Below, one piece after another: positions 7,082 through 15,321 of a stretch of 64,000 bases of DNA. The notes below the pieces were generated by a model. It saw only the letters and a list, made by a program, of their open reading frames with translations. It was not told the origin of the DNA and made no database searches. The position numbers and the translations under genes were made by a program. Source of the stretch: Oscillospiraceae bacterium (GTDB lineage: Bacteria > Bacillota > Clostridia > Oscillospirales > Ruminococcaceae); the NCBI GenBank assembly GCA_017468365.1, contig JAFUIS010000009.1, positions 1 to 64,000 of the forward strand. Direction: 5' to 3'. The first letter of the stretch is position 1. Every line of letters begins with the position of its first letter.

Positions 7082-7723
7082 TCAGTCTCTCTGGCCGTAG
7101 TGGTTTGCAACAAAGTCTTTCATGTAAGCAACTTTGTCATCGTCGATAGGAAGGGGTTTGCCGATGCAGCGAGCCATGTAGTAGATCTGGGAGGTCATTT
7201 CAAGAACGGTGCATACGCGGAATGCTGCGTCCATGTCTTTACCTACTGCAACAGCGCCGTGGTTTGCAAGAAGGCAGGAAGCTTCGTTTCCGATGGCCTC
7301 GATTGCGTTTGCTGCCATCTCGGGAGAACCGGGAAGTGCATATTCGGTAACTTTTACTTCGCCGCCAAGAATCTGAGCTGCTTCGTCAATTACCGGAGGA
7401 ATGTTTTCATGAAGAAGTGCAAATACCTGGGAGTAAACGGGGTGGGTATGTACAACTGCGTTTACGTCGGGGCGGCGTTTCATAATGCCAAGGTGCATTG
7501 CATATTCGATGGTGGGTTTTCTGTCGCCTTCGATACGGTTGCCGTCAACGTCCATTACAACGATGTCATCGTCAACAAGGGTGTCATAAGGCATGCCGGA
7601 GGGGGTGAGATAAACATATCCGGTTTCGGGGTCACGAACGCTGATGTTGCCCCAGGTCTCAACGGTAAGACCGGAGTTGACCATTCTAAGGCAAGCATCG
7701 ATAAGAAATCTTTTGTAGTTCAT
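7082..7723 (-). CDS. Class II aldolase (FucA-type, zinc-dependent)
   Basis: A cytoplasmic aldolase of the class II aldolase/adducin fold, 213 residues. The metal and catalytic residues fall at the same numbers as in E. coli L-fuculose-1-phosphate aldolase: E73, H92, H94 and H155. N26, S28, T40, S42 and G43 form the phosphate site. It should cleave a ketose-1-phosphate or related sugar phosphate to DHAP and an aldehyde. The gene lies between the FGGY kinase and the DeoR regulator, so it takes the kinase product. L-fuculose-1-phosphate, L-rhamnulose-1-phosphate, 5-deoxyribulose-1-phosphate and tetrulose phosphates are all possible substrates. Confidence 0.93.
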   Translation of the reverse strand: MNYKRFLIDACLRMVNSGLTVETWGNISVRDPETGYVYLTPSGMPYDTLVDDDIVVMDVDGNRIEGDRKPTIEYAMHLGIMKRRPDVNAVVHTHPVYSQVFALLHENIPPVIDEAAQILGGEVKVTEYALPGSPEMAANAIEAIGNEASCLLANHGAVAVGKDMDAAFRVCTVLEMTSQIYYMARCIGKPLPIDDDKVAYMKDFVANHYGQRD

Positions 7724-7749
7724 AAAAAAATCTACCTCCTGAAAATTAA

Positions 7750-9177
7750 TTATGCTTTAGGATAATAAGTATTGGTTTTAAGAGATGCGGTGATTATCTT
7801 TCTGAGGTCTCCGTAAGAAAGTTCGGGACAGATTCCCGCAAGCTGTGCGGCACCGCAGCCTACGCAGGAACATTCCATGTCGCAGGTAACGATCTTTTTG
7901 CCAAGGCTGTCTGCACAGGCCTGGTTGATGATAGCGTTTTTGGAACCGCCGCCGACAACGTAGATAACGTCGGTTTCTTTTCCGGTGGCTTTCATAACCG
8001 CTTTAAGACCTACGCAATAGCTTTCCGCCATGGAAGCGAAAACGGAAGCGACTATCTCGTTCCAGTCAAGTTTTCCTTCCGGATCTTCCGGGTGAAGGTG
8101 TTTGTGGATAGCCTGACCCATATGTACCGGATTGAAGAAATCTTCATGGTTTACGTCAAATATTCCCGGAGTTCCCTCAAAGCCTCTTGCAAGATCTGTG
8201 AACTCGTTCCAGGAAACGGTATCCTGAATGTCGCGCTGATATTCCGCTTTAAGACGTTGGGTGATGAACATGCCAATGGAGTTTTTGAGAAGGGTTATTC
8301 TTCCGAAAGCGCCCACCTCGTTGGTAAGGCGGCCTTCCATTACTTCTTTGGTGAGCACCGGCTCTTTTATCTGAGCACCGATGAGTGCCCAGGTTCCGGA
8401 ACTTACGAAGAAAAATTCCTCATCCTCACAGGGGATTCCGAAAACTGCGGAAGCAGTATCATGAGAAGGTGCGCAGATGAACGGAATATCGTAATCCACT
8501 TTCATCTCGTCAAGGATCTCGCGTTTGATATATCCTATAACTTTTCCGTGTTCGCCGATTTTCTGGAAGATGTCGGGATCGACACCCATGGCTTCGCACT
8601 GTTCGCGGGAAATGGTCATGCTGCGAACGTCAAGAGCCTGAGTGGTAGAAATTTCGGAAGGCTCGTTTTCCATAACTCCGGTCATGAAATATGTAAGTAT
8701 ATCCGGGATCATGAGGAGTTTTTTCGCCTGGGAAGCGATGGAAGGCATTTTTTCATGAATACCTTTGAGCATATAAATGGAGTTTATTTTGTCGCTGAGG
8801 ATACCGGTGCGATAGAACATTGCCTCCTGTTCCTCGGCGGACTGTTTTTCTATTACTTCCGCACCGATGGAGTTGCGGTAAGAAAGGGCATTGGAAAGCA
8901 TATGGTTGCCTTCGTCAAAAAGCATGAAGTCAACGCCCCAGGTGCAGATTCCCACGGAGTCGAGTTTTACTTCGTGGGCTGCTTTTTCAACACTTCTTTT
9001 CATGAAAGAGAAGATGCGAAGAAGATCCCAATAGAAATATTCGTCGATTTTTATCATTTCGTTGCTTTCGGAAAGCACAACTTCGGAGGTTATCTTTTCG
9101 CCGTCAAAGCGGCAGAGAATAGCTCTGAGGGTGCTGTTGCCGAAGTCGAACGAAAGCATATTTTTGCTTTCTGCCAT
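7750..9177 (-). CDS. FGGY-family carbohydrate kinase (rhamnulokinase-like)
   Basis: A 475-residue sugar kinase with the actin-like two-domain fold. The N-terminal phosphate-1 motif LSFDFGNSTLRAILCR is at about 9-24. GICTWGVDFMLFD resembles the rhamnulokinase 'TWGVD' signature, and HDTASAVFGIP plus VSSGTWALIG are the FGGY signature region. The C-terminal adenosine motif is YVVGGGSKNAIINQ. It should phosphorylate an imported ketose before the aldolase step. No sugar isomerase is encoded nearby, so the imported sugar may already be a ketose or the isomerase may lie elsewhere. LsrK-type autoinducer kinases belong to the same family and cannot be ruled out. Confidence 0.9.
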   Translation of the reverse strand: MAESKNMLSFDFGNSTLRAILCRFDGEKITSEVVLSESNEMIKIDEYFYWDLLRIFSFMKRSVEKAAHEVKLDSVGICTWGVDFMLFDEGNHMLSNALSYRNSIGAEVIEKQSAEEQEAMFYRTGILSDKINSIYMLKGIHEKMPSIASQAKKLLMIPDILTYFMTGVMENEPSEISTTQALDVRSMTISREQCEAMGVDPDIFQKIGEHGKVIGYIKREILDEMKVDYDIPFICAPSHDTASAVFGIPCEDEEFFFVSSGTWALIGAQIKEPVLTKEVMEGRLTNEVGAFGRITLLKNSIGMFITQRLKAEYQRDIQDTVSWNEFTDLARGFEGTPGIFDVNHEDFFNPVHMGQAIHKHLHPEDPEGKLDWNEIVASVFASMAESYCVGLKAVMKATGKETDVIYVVGGGSKNAIINQACADSLGKKIVTCDMECSCVGCGAAQLAGICPELSYGDLRKIITASLKTNTYYPKA

Positions 9178-9191
9178 TGTTTTTCCTCCTG

Positions 9192-10160
9192 TCAGCCGGT
9201 TTTTTTGGAGCGGAATGCTACTGCGGCAAGAAGAATGATTCCGTATACCGCGGTGGTAAGATAGGAACTGATTCGAAGAATGTTAAGACCGCTGGCTACG
9301 ACCTGAATGATGATTACACTAAGTACCATTCCGGAAACTTTGCCTTTACCGCCGTCGGGGCTGATACCGCCGAGAACTGCGATAAGAATGGACTGCATAA
9401 GGAAGGATTCCGCATAGCCTGCTGCCGCGGAGTTGAAGCGGGAGGTAAGGATGACCGCTGCAAGTCCAACGAGAAGTCCGGAAATGGTATAGGTTTTGAT
9501 AAGAAGCGCTTTGTCGTCAACGCCGGAAAATCCGGTTGCAACGTCGTTGGAACCGTAAAGATAAACTTTAGGTCCGTAAGGGGTGTTTTTAAGGAGCACC
9601 ACCAGGATGATAAGCGCTATTGCGAACACCACGAAGGGCATCGGGATAAAGGCAAGTTTTCCGTTGCCGAGGAACTTGAAGGTTGCGGGATAACCGGAAA
9701 TGGTCGCACCTTTGGTGATAACAAGGCAGGCGCCATTAAGAAGCATCTGCATACCAAGAGTAACGAGCATTGCGGGAATTTTGAAATAGGCGATGATGAC
9801 GCCGTTGATGAAACCTGCAAGAACGCTAAGAAGAATACCGACGGCGACCGCTCCGAGAACGATTCCCACGTTGTCTTCGCCTTTGGGAATATAGGTGGTC
9901 ATGATCATTGCCATGACGATACCGGAAAGGTTTGCGGAAGCGATTATCGAAAGGTTGATACCGCCGGAAAGCATTGCCGCCATCATAGCCATGGTAAGAA
10001 GTCCCATTTCGGGAAGCTGATAGCAGATGGACTGAAGAGTTCCGAAGGAGAAGAAGCTTGCCTGCTTCATGGAAACAAGGGTGACCGCAACTGCAAGTAT
10101 CAGAAGAAGCAAAAGGTTGTCGCCCTGGGCAGTGGTGAGTTTTTTAAGTTTCTCAGTCAT
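9192..10160 (-). CDS. Sugar ABC transporter permease (RbsC/RhaQ/LsrD type), second copy
   Basis: A 322-residue integral membrane protein of the ribose/AI-2-like ABC-2 sugar permease family, with about ten hydrophobic helices. The EAA-like loop region GINLSIIASANLSG and AVLGGISPDGGKGKVSG are family features. It overlaps the preceding permease gene by 8 bp and ends 15 bp before the kinase gene. The pair of different permeases suggests a heterodimeric channel as in RhaPQ or LsrCD, rather than the RbsC homodimer. Confidence 0.92.
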   Translation of the reverse strand: MTEKLKKLTTAQGDNLLLLLILAVAVTLVSMKQASFFSFGTLQSICYQLPEMGLLTMAMMAAMLSGGINLSIIASANLSGIVMAMIMTTYIPKGEDNVGIVLGAVAVGILLSVLAGFINGVIIAYFKIPAMLVTLGMQMLLNGACLVITKGATISGYPATFKFLGNGKLAFIPMPFVVFAIALIILVVLLKNTPYGPKVYLYGSNDVATGFSGVDDKALLIKTYTISGLLVGLAAVILTSRFNSAAAGYAESFLMQSILIAVLGGISPDGGKGKVSGMVLSVIIIQVVASGLNILRISSYLTTAVYGIILLAAVAFRSKKTG

Positions 10161-11142
10161 CGAGCTTACCTCCCTTGCTTTCTTTTTCTCTGTTCTTGAT
10201 GTTTCTCCAACCGCTGAAGCAGAAGCTTATAAGAATTACCGCGCCGATGAAGAAATCTTGCCAGTAGCTGGAAACTCCGATAAGAAGAAGTCCGTTACTG
10301 AGGGTTGCAACAAGAAGCATACCGATAAGGGTGCCGCCGACGGAACCTTTGCCGCCGGCAAGGTTTACACCGCCGAGAACTGCCATTGCGATTACGTCCA
10401 TCTCACCGCCGTAAAGGGCGTTGGGCGCTGCCTGCTGAACAAGATAAAGATGAACTACGCCGCCGAGAGCAGCCATTGCTCCGACATAGCCGTAAACGAA
10501 AAGGTGTACGAGGAAGATGTTGATACCGACACGTTTTGCTGCGTCGATGTTACCGCCGATGGCGTATATTTTTCTTCCCATCTTGGTGAATTTCATTATC
10601 GCGAAGGTGATGACAACGGCAACTGCAAGAAGTCCGAGTGCAACGCCGGTGGTTTTTGCATCGGTTTTTGCCGAGAACCATGCCGGGAAGCTGAAAAGAC
10701 GGACGCCGTTGGTAAGATACATGAGAAGTCCGAAATAGATGCTCATGGTCGCGATAGTGATAATAAGAGTCGGCGCTTTAAGATAGTGAACGAGAACCGC
10801 GTTTACAAGTCCGAGGCCGACTCCTATCACCACAGAGAGAAGAATCGATGTCACAAGGTTTGCGCCGGCAAATTCAAGCATGAATTTTGCCATTATGTAC
10901 TGGGAAATGGTCGCGGTGACCATAAAGGAAATATCGATACCGCCGGAAATGATTACAACAAGCATTCCCATTGCCATGATTCCGAGATAGGAATAGCTTA
11001 TGACCATGTTGAGAAGGTTGCTCGGGGTAAGGAAAAGGCCGTCGGTGCCGATTCCGAAGAAAATCGCAAGCGCAACCAGCGCAATGCTCATATAGAACTC
11101 GTGGCTGCTGAAAAACTTGTTTTCTTTAAGCTTACTGAGCAT
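10153..11142 (-). CDS. Sugar ABC transporter permease (RbsC/RhaP/LsrC type), first copy
   Basis: A 329-residue membrane permease with about ten helices. GGIDISFMVTATISQY and AVLGGVNLAGGKGSVGGTL are the conserved loops that contact the ATPase in the RbsC family. It overlaps the ATPase gene upstream by 11 bp and the second permease downstream by 8 bp, a tight translational coupling consistent with a fixed 1:1 complex. Substrate is not deducible; rhamnose-like deoxysugars or AI-2-like furanoses are the best family precedents. Confidence 0.92.
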   Translation of the reverse strand: MLSKLKENKFFSSHEFYMSIALVALAIFFGIGTDGLFLTPSNLLNMVISYSYLGIMAMGMLVVIISGGIDISFMVTATISQYIMAKFMLEFAGANLVTSILLSVVIGVGLGLVNAVLVHYLKAPTLIITIATMSIYFGLLMYLTNGVRLFSFPAWFSAKTDAKTTGVALGLLAVAVVITFAIMKFTKMGRKIYAIGGNIDAAKRVGINIFLVHLFVYGYVGAMAALGGVVHLYLVQQAAPNALYGGEMDVIAMAVLGGVNLAGGKGSVGGTLIGMLLVATLSNGLLLIGVSSYWQDFFIGAVILISFCFSGWRNIKNREKESKGGKLDD

Positions 11143-12643
11143 TTACGATCACCTCCGAGAATTCTTCTTCCGTCATTGCGGAGCAGTCAACTTCGCCTTT
11201 TACGCGTCCTTTATGCATAAGGATCGCCCTGGGGCAGTTGTAATAAATTTCAGGTATTTCATCGGAGATGATGATTACGCTGATTCCGGATTTTGCAAGG
11301 TCGCGGATTACCTTATAAATTGCGTCTTTTGCCGCAACGTCGATTCCGTTGGTAGGCTGGTCAAGAATAAGGATCTCCGGATCGGTTGCAAGCCATTTTG
11401 CAACAACGATCTTCTGCTGGTTGCCGCCGGACATGGTGCTTGCGTTTACGCCGGGTTTTGCACTCTTGATATCAAGTCTGTCGATCCAACCTTCGGTCAT
11501 GCCGCGGCGTTTTTTAAGATCGATAAGTCCCAGAGCGGATTTTATCCTGTCGATGACGGTGATGGACATATTGTCCTCGACGTTCTGGTCAACAACAAGT
11601 CCCTGAAGAAGTCTGTCCTCGGGAAGATATGCGATATGGTTTTTGATAGCGTCGCGGTTGCTGTGAAGGTCGACCTTCTGACCTTTAATCCAGATCTCGC
11701 CGGAATCCGGTTTGTTCATTCCGAAAAGGCTGAGCGCAAGTTCGGTTCTTCCCGCACCAAGAAGGCCGATGATACCGAGCACCTCGCCTTTTTTGAGGGT
11801 GAAGGAAACGTCTTTATACTGTCTTCCGCTGGAAAGATTTTTTACTTCAAGAACGGTTTCTTCGCCGGGTTCCACAAAGTCCTGTTTATATTCAATGCTG
11901 TGGCCGCTTATGAGTTCGGCCAGCTTGTTTCCGTCAATGTTGGTGGCTTCGTCGTTGTCGTAAGTTGCAATCTTAACGCCGTCGCGAACAACGGTGATGC
12001 GGTCTGCAATTTCGAGAATTTCGTCGGTCTTGTGGCTGACGAAAATGACGGTGATGCCCTGTGCTTTAAGTTTTCTTACTATAGTAAAGAGAACGTCGAC
12101 CTCTTTTCTGGTAAGGGAAGAGGTGGGTTCGTCCATGATAAGAAGTTTTGCGTTGGTCGCAAGCGCCCTTGCTATGGCAACAAGCTGACGATCGGCAATG
12201 GAAAGAGAGGATACGTCCGCGCCGAGGTCAAGGCTGATATGCATCATATCAAGGGTTTCTTTTGCTGTTTCGTTTATTCTTTTCCAGTTAACACCTTTAT
12301 AGGCTTTGTCGGTGTGCTGGTTGAAGGCAATATTCTCCGCAACTGTAAGGTTGGGGAAAAGGCTCAGGTCCTGATAAATTACCCTTACGCCACATTCCAT
12401 GGAAATTTGAGGAGAAACGCTTTTCATCTTTTTTCCGCAAAGAATGATTTCGCTTCCCTCGTCGGGTTTGATAACACCCGAAATAACTTTTATCATCGTT
12501 GATTTGCCGCATCCGTTTTTACCGACCAGGCAATGTACCTCGCCCACGTTAAGATCGAAATCAAGATCTTTAAGGGCGTGTACGCCGCCGTAGTGCTTGT
12601 TAACGTGGCGCAGCTCGATGAATTTTTCTGCCATTTGATTCAC
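11132..12643 (-). CDS. Sugar ABC transporter ATP-binding protein (RbsA/RhaT/LsrA type)
   Basis: A 503-residue double ABC ATPase. The first nucleotide-binding half has Walker A GKNGCGKST and Walker B LLIMDEP, with the signature in LSIADRQLVAIARAL. The second half carries the degenerate Walker A GLLGAGRTEL and LSGGNQQKIVVAKWL, as normal for RbsA-like proteins. GTG at 12643 is chosen as start because AAAGGA lies 6 nt upstream; ATG at 12634 is possible. The frame is open to 12673, but that part lies inside a hairpin. It powers import with the two permeases encoded next. Confidence 0.93.
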   Translation of the reverse strand: MNQMAEKFIELRHVNKHYGGVHALKDLDFDLNVGEVHCLVGKNGCGKSTMIKVISGVIKPDEGSEIILCGKKMKSVSPQISMECGVRVIYQDLSLFPNLTVAENIAFNQHTDKAYKGVNWKRINETAKETLDMMHISLDLGADVSSLSIADRQLVAIARALATNAKLLIMDEPTSSLTRKEVDVLFTIVRKLKAQGITVIFVSHKTDEILEIADRITVVRDGVKIATYDNDEATNIDGNKLAELISGHSIEYKQDFVEPGEETVLEVKNLSSGRQYKDVSFTLKKGEVLGIIGLLGAGRTELALSLFGMNKPDSGEIWIKGQKVDLHSNRDAIKNHIAYLPEDRLLQGLVVDQNVEDNMSITVIDRIKSALGLIDLKKRRGMTEGWIDRLDIKSAKPGVNASTMSGGNQQKIVVAKWLATDPEILILDQPTNGIDVAAKDAIYKVIRDLAKSGISVIIISDEIPEIYYNCPRAILMHKGRVKGEVDCSAMTEEEFSEVIVNAQ

Positions 12644-12661
12644 CGCTTTTCCTTTAAAAAT

Positions 12662-12700
12662 GAGAGATGGCAAAAAGATCTTCTCAATTTGCCATCTCTC
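12662..12700 (-). terminator. Hairpin between binding-protein and ATPase genes
   Basis: GAGAGATGGCAAA and TTTGCCATCTCTC form a perfect 13-bp stem. ATTTTT follows on the minus strand. Such hairpins behind a first binding-protein gene usually act as partial terminators or mRNA stabilisers that keep the binding protein in excess. Confidence 0.7.
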
Positions 12701-12722
12701 GCGCTTAGTTTAAATTGAATTA

Positions 12723-13724
12723 TCAGAAACCAAGTTCACTTGCGTTTTCAGCAGTGATTACAAGAGGTTTGTGGTAAGAAAGAACGCCTTCAACGATGTC
12801 GGGAGCGCCGATGCCGGGAACTTCGAAGCCTTCGTCGGTTACGCTGCCGCCTTCAAGAATATGCCATGCAGTGTAAACTGCTGCATAACCGGAGTCGGAA
12901 GGATCCCAGAGGTAGCCCTGGTCGATGGAACCTTCTGCAAGATATGCTGCACCTTCGGAAGGAACGATGTTGCCGACTACTACGAAGGAATCAACAAGGC
13001 CTTTTTCTTTTACTGCTTCAGCTGCACCAAGAGGGCCCTGGCTGCCGAATCCGCAAACACCTTTAATGTCATCGTAAGTTGCGATGAGTTCAAGGGTCTT
13101 GGTTCTTGCGTCAGCAGAATCTTCGCCGCAAGGAATACGGTCGGTTACTTCATACATATCGGGATAGTTTGCTGCAAGATATTCGTTTACATAGTCTGCC
13201 CAGGTGTTGTGAAGCGGAACAGAAAGGCCGCCTACGAAGAGAGCATAGCCGCCTTCGCCGCCCATTCTCTGTGCGAAATCTTCAGCGATCTCTTCTGCGA
13301 ATTTTTTGTTTTCGATCATCTCAACGTCGTAGTCTGCGCCGGCCTGGTTAGGAGACTCGTTTGCGATTACGAGGATGCCCTGTTCACGAGCACGGTCAAG
13401 AACTGCTTCAACTGCGGATGCATCGTTAGGAACTACAACAATTGCATCAACACCGGTGTTGATAAGGTCTTCGATGATTTTTACCTGCTGTGCAGGGTCA
13501 GCATCGGTAGGGCCGGTTACATATGCGTTTACGCCAAGGTCTGCAGCTGCTTCTTCAACGCCTTCACCGAGTACGTTAAAGAAAGGAATGCCGAGAACTT
13601 TTACAACAACGGCGATCTCATAATCGCCGTCACCTGCAGGTGCGGGATCTTCTCCGCATCCGGCGAAGCCAACTGCGAGCATTGCTACGCAAAGAAGAAC
13701 GGCAAGGATTTTCTTAATAGTCAT
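12723..13724 (-). CDS. Sugar ABC transporter substrate-binding lipoprotein (RhaS/LsrB/RbsB fold)
   Basis: A 333-residue periplasmic-binding-protein type I lipoprotein. A signal peptide ends in the lipobox GFAGC (cysteine near residue 23), so it is anchored on the outer face of the membrane. It contains LGIPFFNVLGEGVEEAA, the GPTDADPAQQVKIIEDLI segment typical of the LsrB/RhaS branch, and DAIVVVPNDASAVEAVLDRA. It is the first gene of the sugar operon and should capture the sugar for the two-permease importer. Substrate is unknown. Family precedents are rhamnose and autoinducer-2. Confidence 0.92.
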   Translation of the reverse strand: MTIKKILAVLLCVAMLAVGFAGCGEDPAPAGDGDYEIAVVVKVLGIPFFNVLGEGVEEAAADLGVNAYVTGPTDADPAQQVKIIEDLINTGVDAIVVVPNDASAVEAVLDRAREQGILVIANESPNQAGADYDVEMIENKKFAEEIAEDFAQRMGGEGGYALFVGGLSVPLHNTWADYVNEYLAANYPDMYEVTDRIPCGEDSADARTKTLELIATYDDIKGVCGFGSQGPLGAAEAVKEKGLVDSFVVVGNIVPSEGAAYLAEGSIDQGYLWDPSDSGYAAVYTAWHILEGGSVTDEGFEVPGIGAPDIVEGVLSYHKPLVITAENASELGF

Positions 13725-13789
13725 AAACAGTGCCTCCTTAATAGGGTTTTGTTTTTGATAATTGGGGGGATCTTCCCCTCGATTAATTA

Positions 13790-13830
13790 AATATAATCAT
13801 AAAAAACAACATAAGTCAACATTTGTTAAC
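13790..13830 (-). promoter_or_regulatory. Sugar operon promoter with overlapping dyad
   Basis: On the minus strand, TTGACT (13814-13819) is spaced 18 bp from TATATT (13790-13795). GTCAACATTTGTTAAC (13815-13830), an inverted repeat with one mismatch, overlaps the -35 box. This is the most likely operator for the DeoR-family regulator encoded at the operon end. The rest of the 332-bp gap (13725-14056) is AT-rich and contains another GTTAAC-type half site near 14013 and the terminator of the next gene. Confidence 0.6.
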
Positions 13831-14026
13831 ACAATGTAATAATTTTCAGCAATTTACAGTACACAAACGGTTTATTTTTGTGTTTTCCCACAAAAGTTTT
13901 TCCTGAAATTAAATATTCATAATATGTAAATTTTATTCACCGCTTTTGAAAATTTTGTGCATTTTTAGGGCAAATGTTTTGACTTTTGCAAAAATCCAAA
14001 AGTTAACAAACTTTAACACAAAACAA

Positions 14027-14049
14027 CAGCCCGAAAGATTTTCGGGCTG
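14027..14049 (-). terminator. Terminator of the DUF4317 gene
   Basis: CAGCCCGAAA pairs with TTTCGGGCTG around a very short loop, followed on the minus strand by TTGTTTTG. Confidence 0.7.
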
Positions 14050-14056
14050 CTTCTTG

Positions 14057-15187
14057 TTATTGTTCAACTTTTACTGAAACGCCGTTTATTTCAACGGTTT
14101 CGTCCGCGGGGATCATGATATATTTTCTTCCGTTTATCGTCTGCGTTTCAAGAAGATAGCTGTATTCCGGTGCAACGGAAATTTTTACCTGCGGGGTCAC
14201 AACCTCAAATTTTTTGCTGTCGATGATGTTGGCGGGTTTAAGGGGCTTGTCTTCGCCGAACTGTTTTTTGACTTTTTCCTTAAAGACTTCGACCTTTTCC
14301 TTCGGAACGCCGGAGTTTTCAAGAATTTCGCCCACTTCCCTTCCGCTCAGGTCAAGCGGAGCCGGGTCTTTGCTTTCTTTATGTTCAACTATGCGCTCGC
14401 AGATTCTTTCGTGGACGGACTGGATAACCTCAAAACTGCAATCTTCCTCAAGGGTCTCGGTAAGAACTTCCTGAAAGGTCATTTTCTGTTCACCGGCGGA
14501 CATGGGAATCTCGGTTTTGAAAACGGAGCTGATGAATTCCTCCTGCATCATGTCGGTATCCTTGGTATAGAAAAGGGCATTATAGATGTTGGCCGCCCTG
14601 TCGTCAAAGCAAGGGAACATGAATCCCATTTCCGGTGCGGCAACGGTCTGGGGAAAGGTGCAGTTGTGGAAAGCGCTCTGGTCAATGACGTAGCCGAGTT
14701 CGGTCTTGCTTTCGTTTACGGGACAGACGGAGCAGACAAAATAGCTGAAAACGGTTTCGGAAGCATCTTCAACGGTGAGCTCGTCGGTGCCTTTGAACGG
14801 AACGTCATAGCGGTCCGCACCCAGAAGGATCACGTAGTTGCAGTCAAGGTTCACCGCAGGGATTATCTTCTGATAAAGCTTTTCGCGAAGCTCGGCGTTT
14901 CCGATATCCGCACGGATATCCATAAGAAGTTTATGTTCTTCGCCTTCCATTACCTGCTGAGTTGCGAATTCGATGTCGATAAGGTTCTTTCCAAGCGTTC
15001 CGGAAAGTGCCTTTTTAAAAAGCGCCATATAGCGTTCGCCTTCGGATTGGGGCATTGCGGCAACGGGTTCTTCGATATATGCGATTATTTCCTTGGTCTG
15101 GTTTACAAAACAGCCGTATATTTTGCCCATGCAGTTTTTGTCAAGGGCAAGACGGCGGCGGATCTCGTTAAGTTCTTTCTGGTTCAT
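14057..15187 (-). CDS. DUF4317 family protein
   Basis: A 376-residue soluble protein that I recognise as DUF4317, a family common in clostridia with no known function. It begins MNQKELNEIRRRLALDKNCMGKIYGCFVNQ. It contains SGTLGKNLIDIEF, FVCSVCPVNESKTELGY, FPCFDDRAANIYNALFYTKD and the internal repeat-like CSFEVIQSVHERI typical of the family. The start at 15187 is chosen because GGAAGG lies just upstream and the family begins here; the frame stays open for 37 more codons. It is divergent from cca, sharing the intergenic region. Confidence 0.88.
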   Translation of the reverse strand: MNQKELNEIRRRLALDKNCMGKIYGCFVNQTKEIIAYIEEPVAAMPQSEGERYMALFKKALSGTLGKNLIDIEFATQQVMEGEEHKLLMDIRADIGNAELREKLYQKIIPAVNLDCNYVILLGADRYDVPFKGTDELTVEDASETVFSYFVCSVCPVNESKTELGYVIDQSAFHNCTFPQTVAAPEMGFMFPCFDDRAANIYNALFYTKDTDMMQEEFISSVFKTEIPMSAGEQKMTFQEVLTETLEEDCSFEVIQSVHERICERIVEHKESKDPAPLDLSGREVGEILENSGVPKEKVEVFKEKVKKQFGEDKPLKPANIIDSKKFEVVTPQVKISVAPEYSYLLETQTINGRKYIMIPADETVEINGVSVKVEQ

Positions 15188-15257
15188 AATTACCTTCCTA
15201 AACTGAAAATTACGGTTATCATTGTAACACATTTTTTGCCGCCGCGCCATATTTTTC

Positions 15258-15286
15258 TTGACCGGTTTTTGGCGGTATGATAATAT
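15258..15286 (+). promoter_or_regulatory. cca promoter
   Basis: TTGACC (15258-15263), a 17-bp spacer and TAATAT (15281-15286) lie 35 bp upstream of the cca start. Confidence 0.75.
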
Positions 15287-15321
15287 TTTTATATACATTA
15301 TTTAAAAGGAGGGTTCAGCAG

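Noticed and set aside
12662..12700. Strong operon terminator between the sugar-binding protein and ATPase genes
   Set aside because: The T tract is short and the downstream genes lack their own promoter; partial attenuation or stabilisation fits better.
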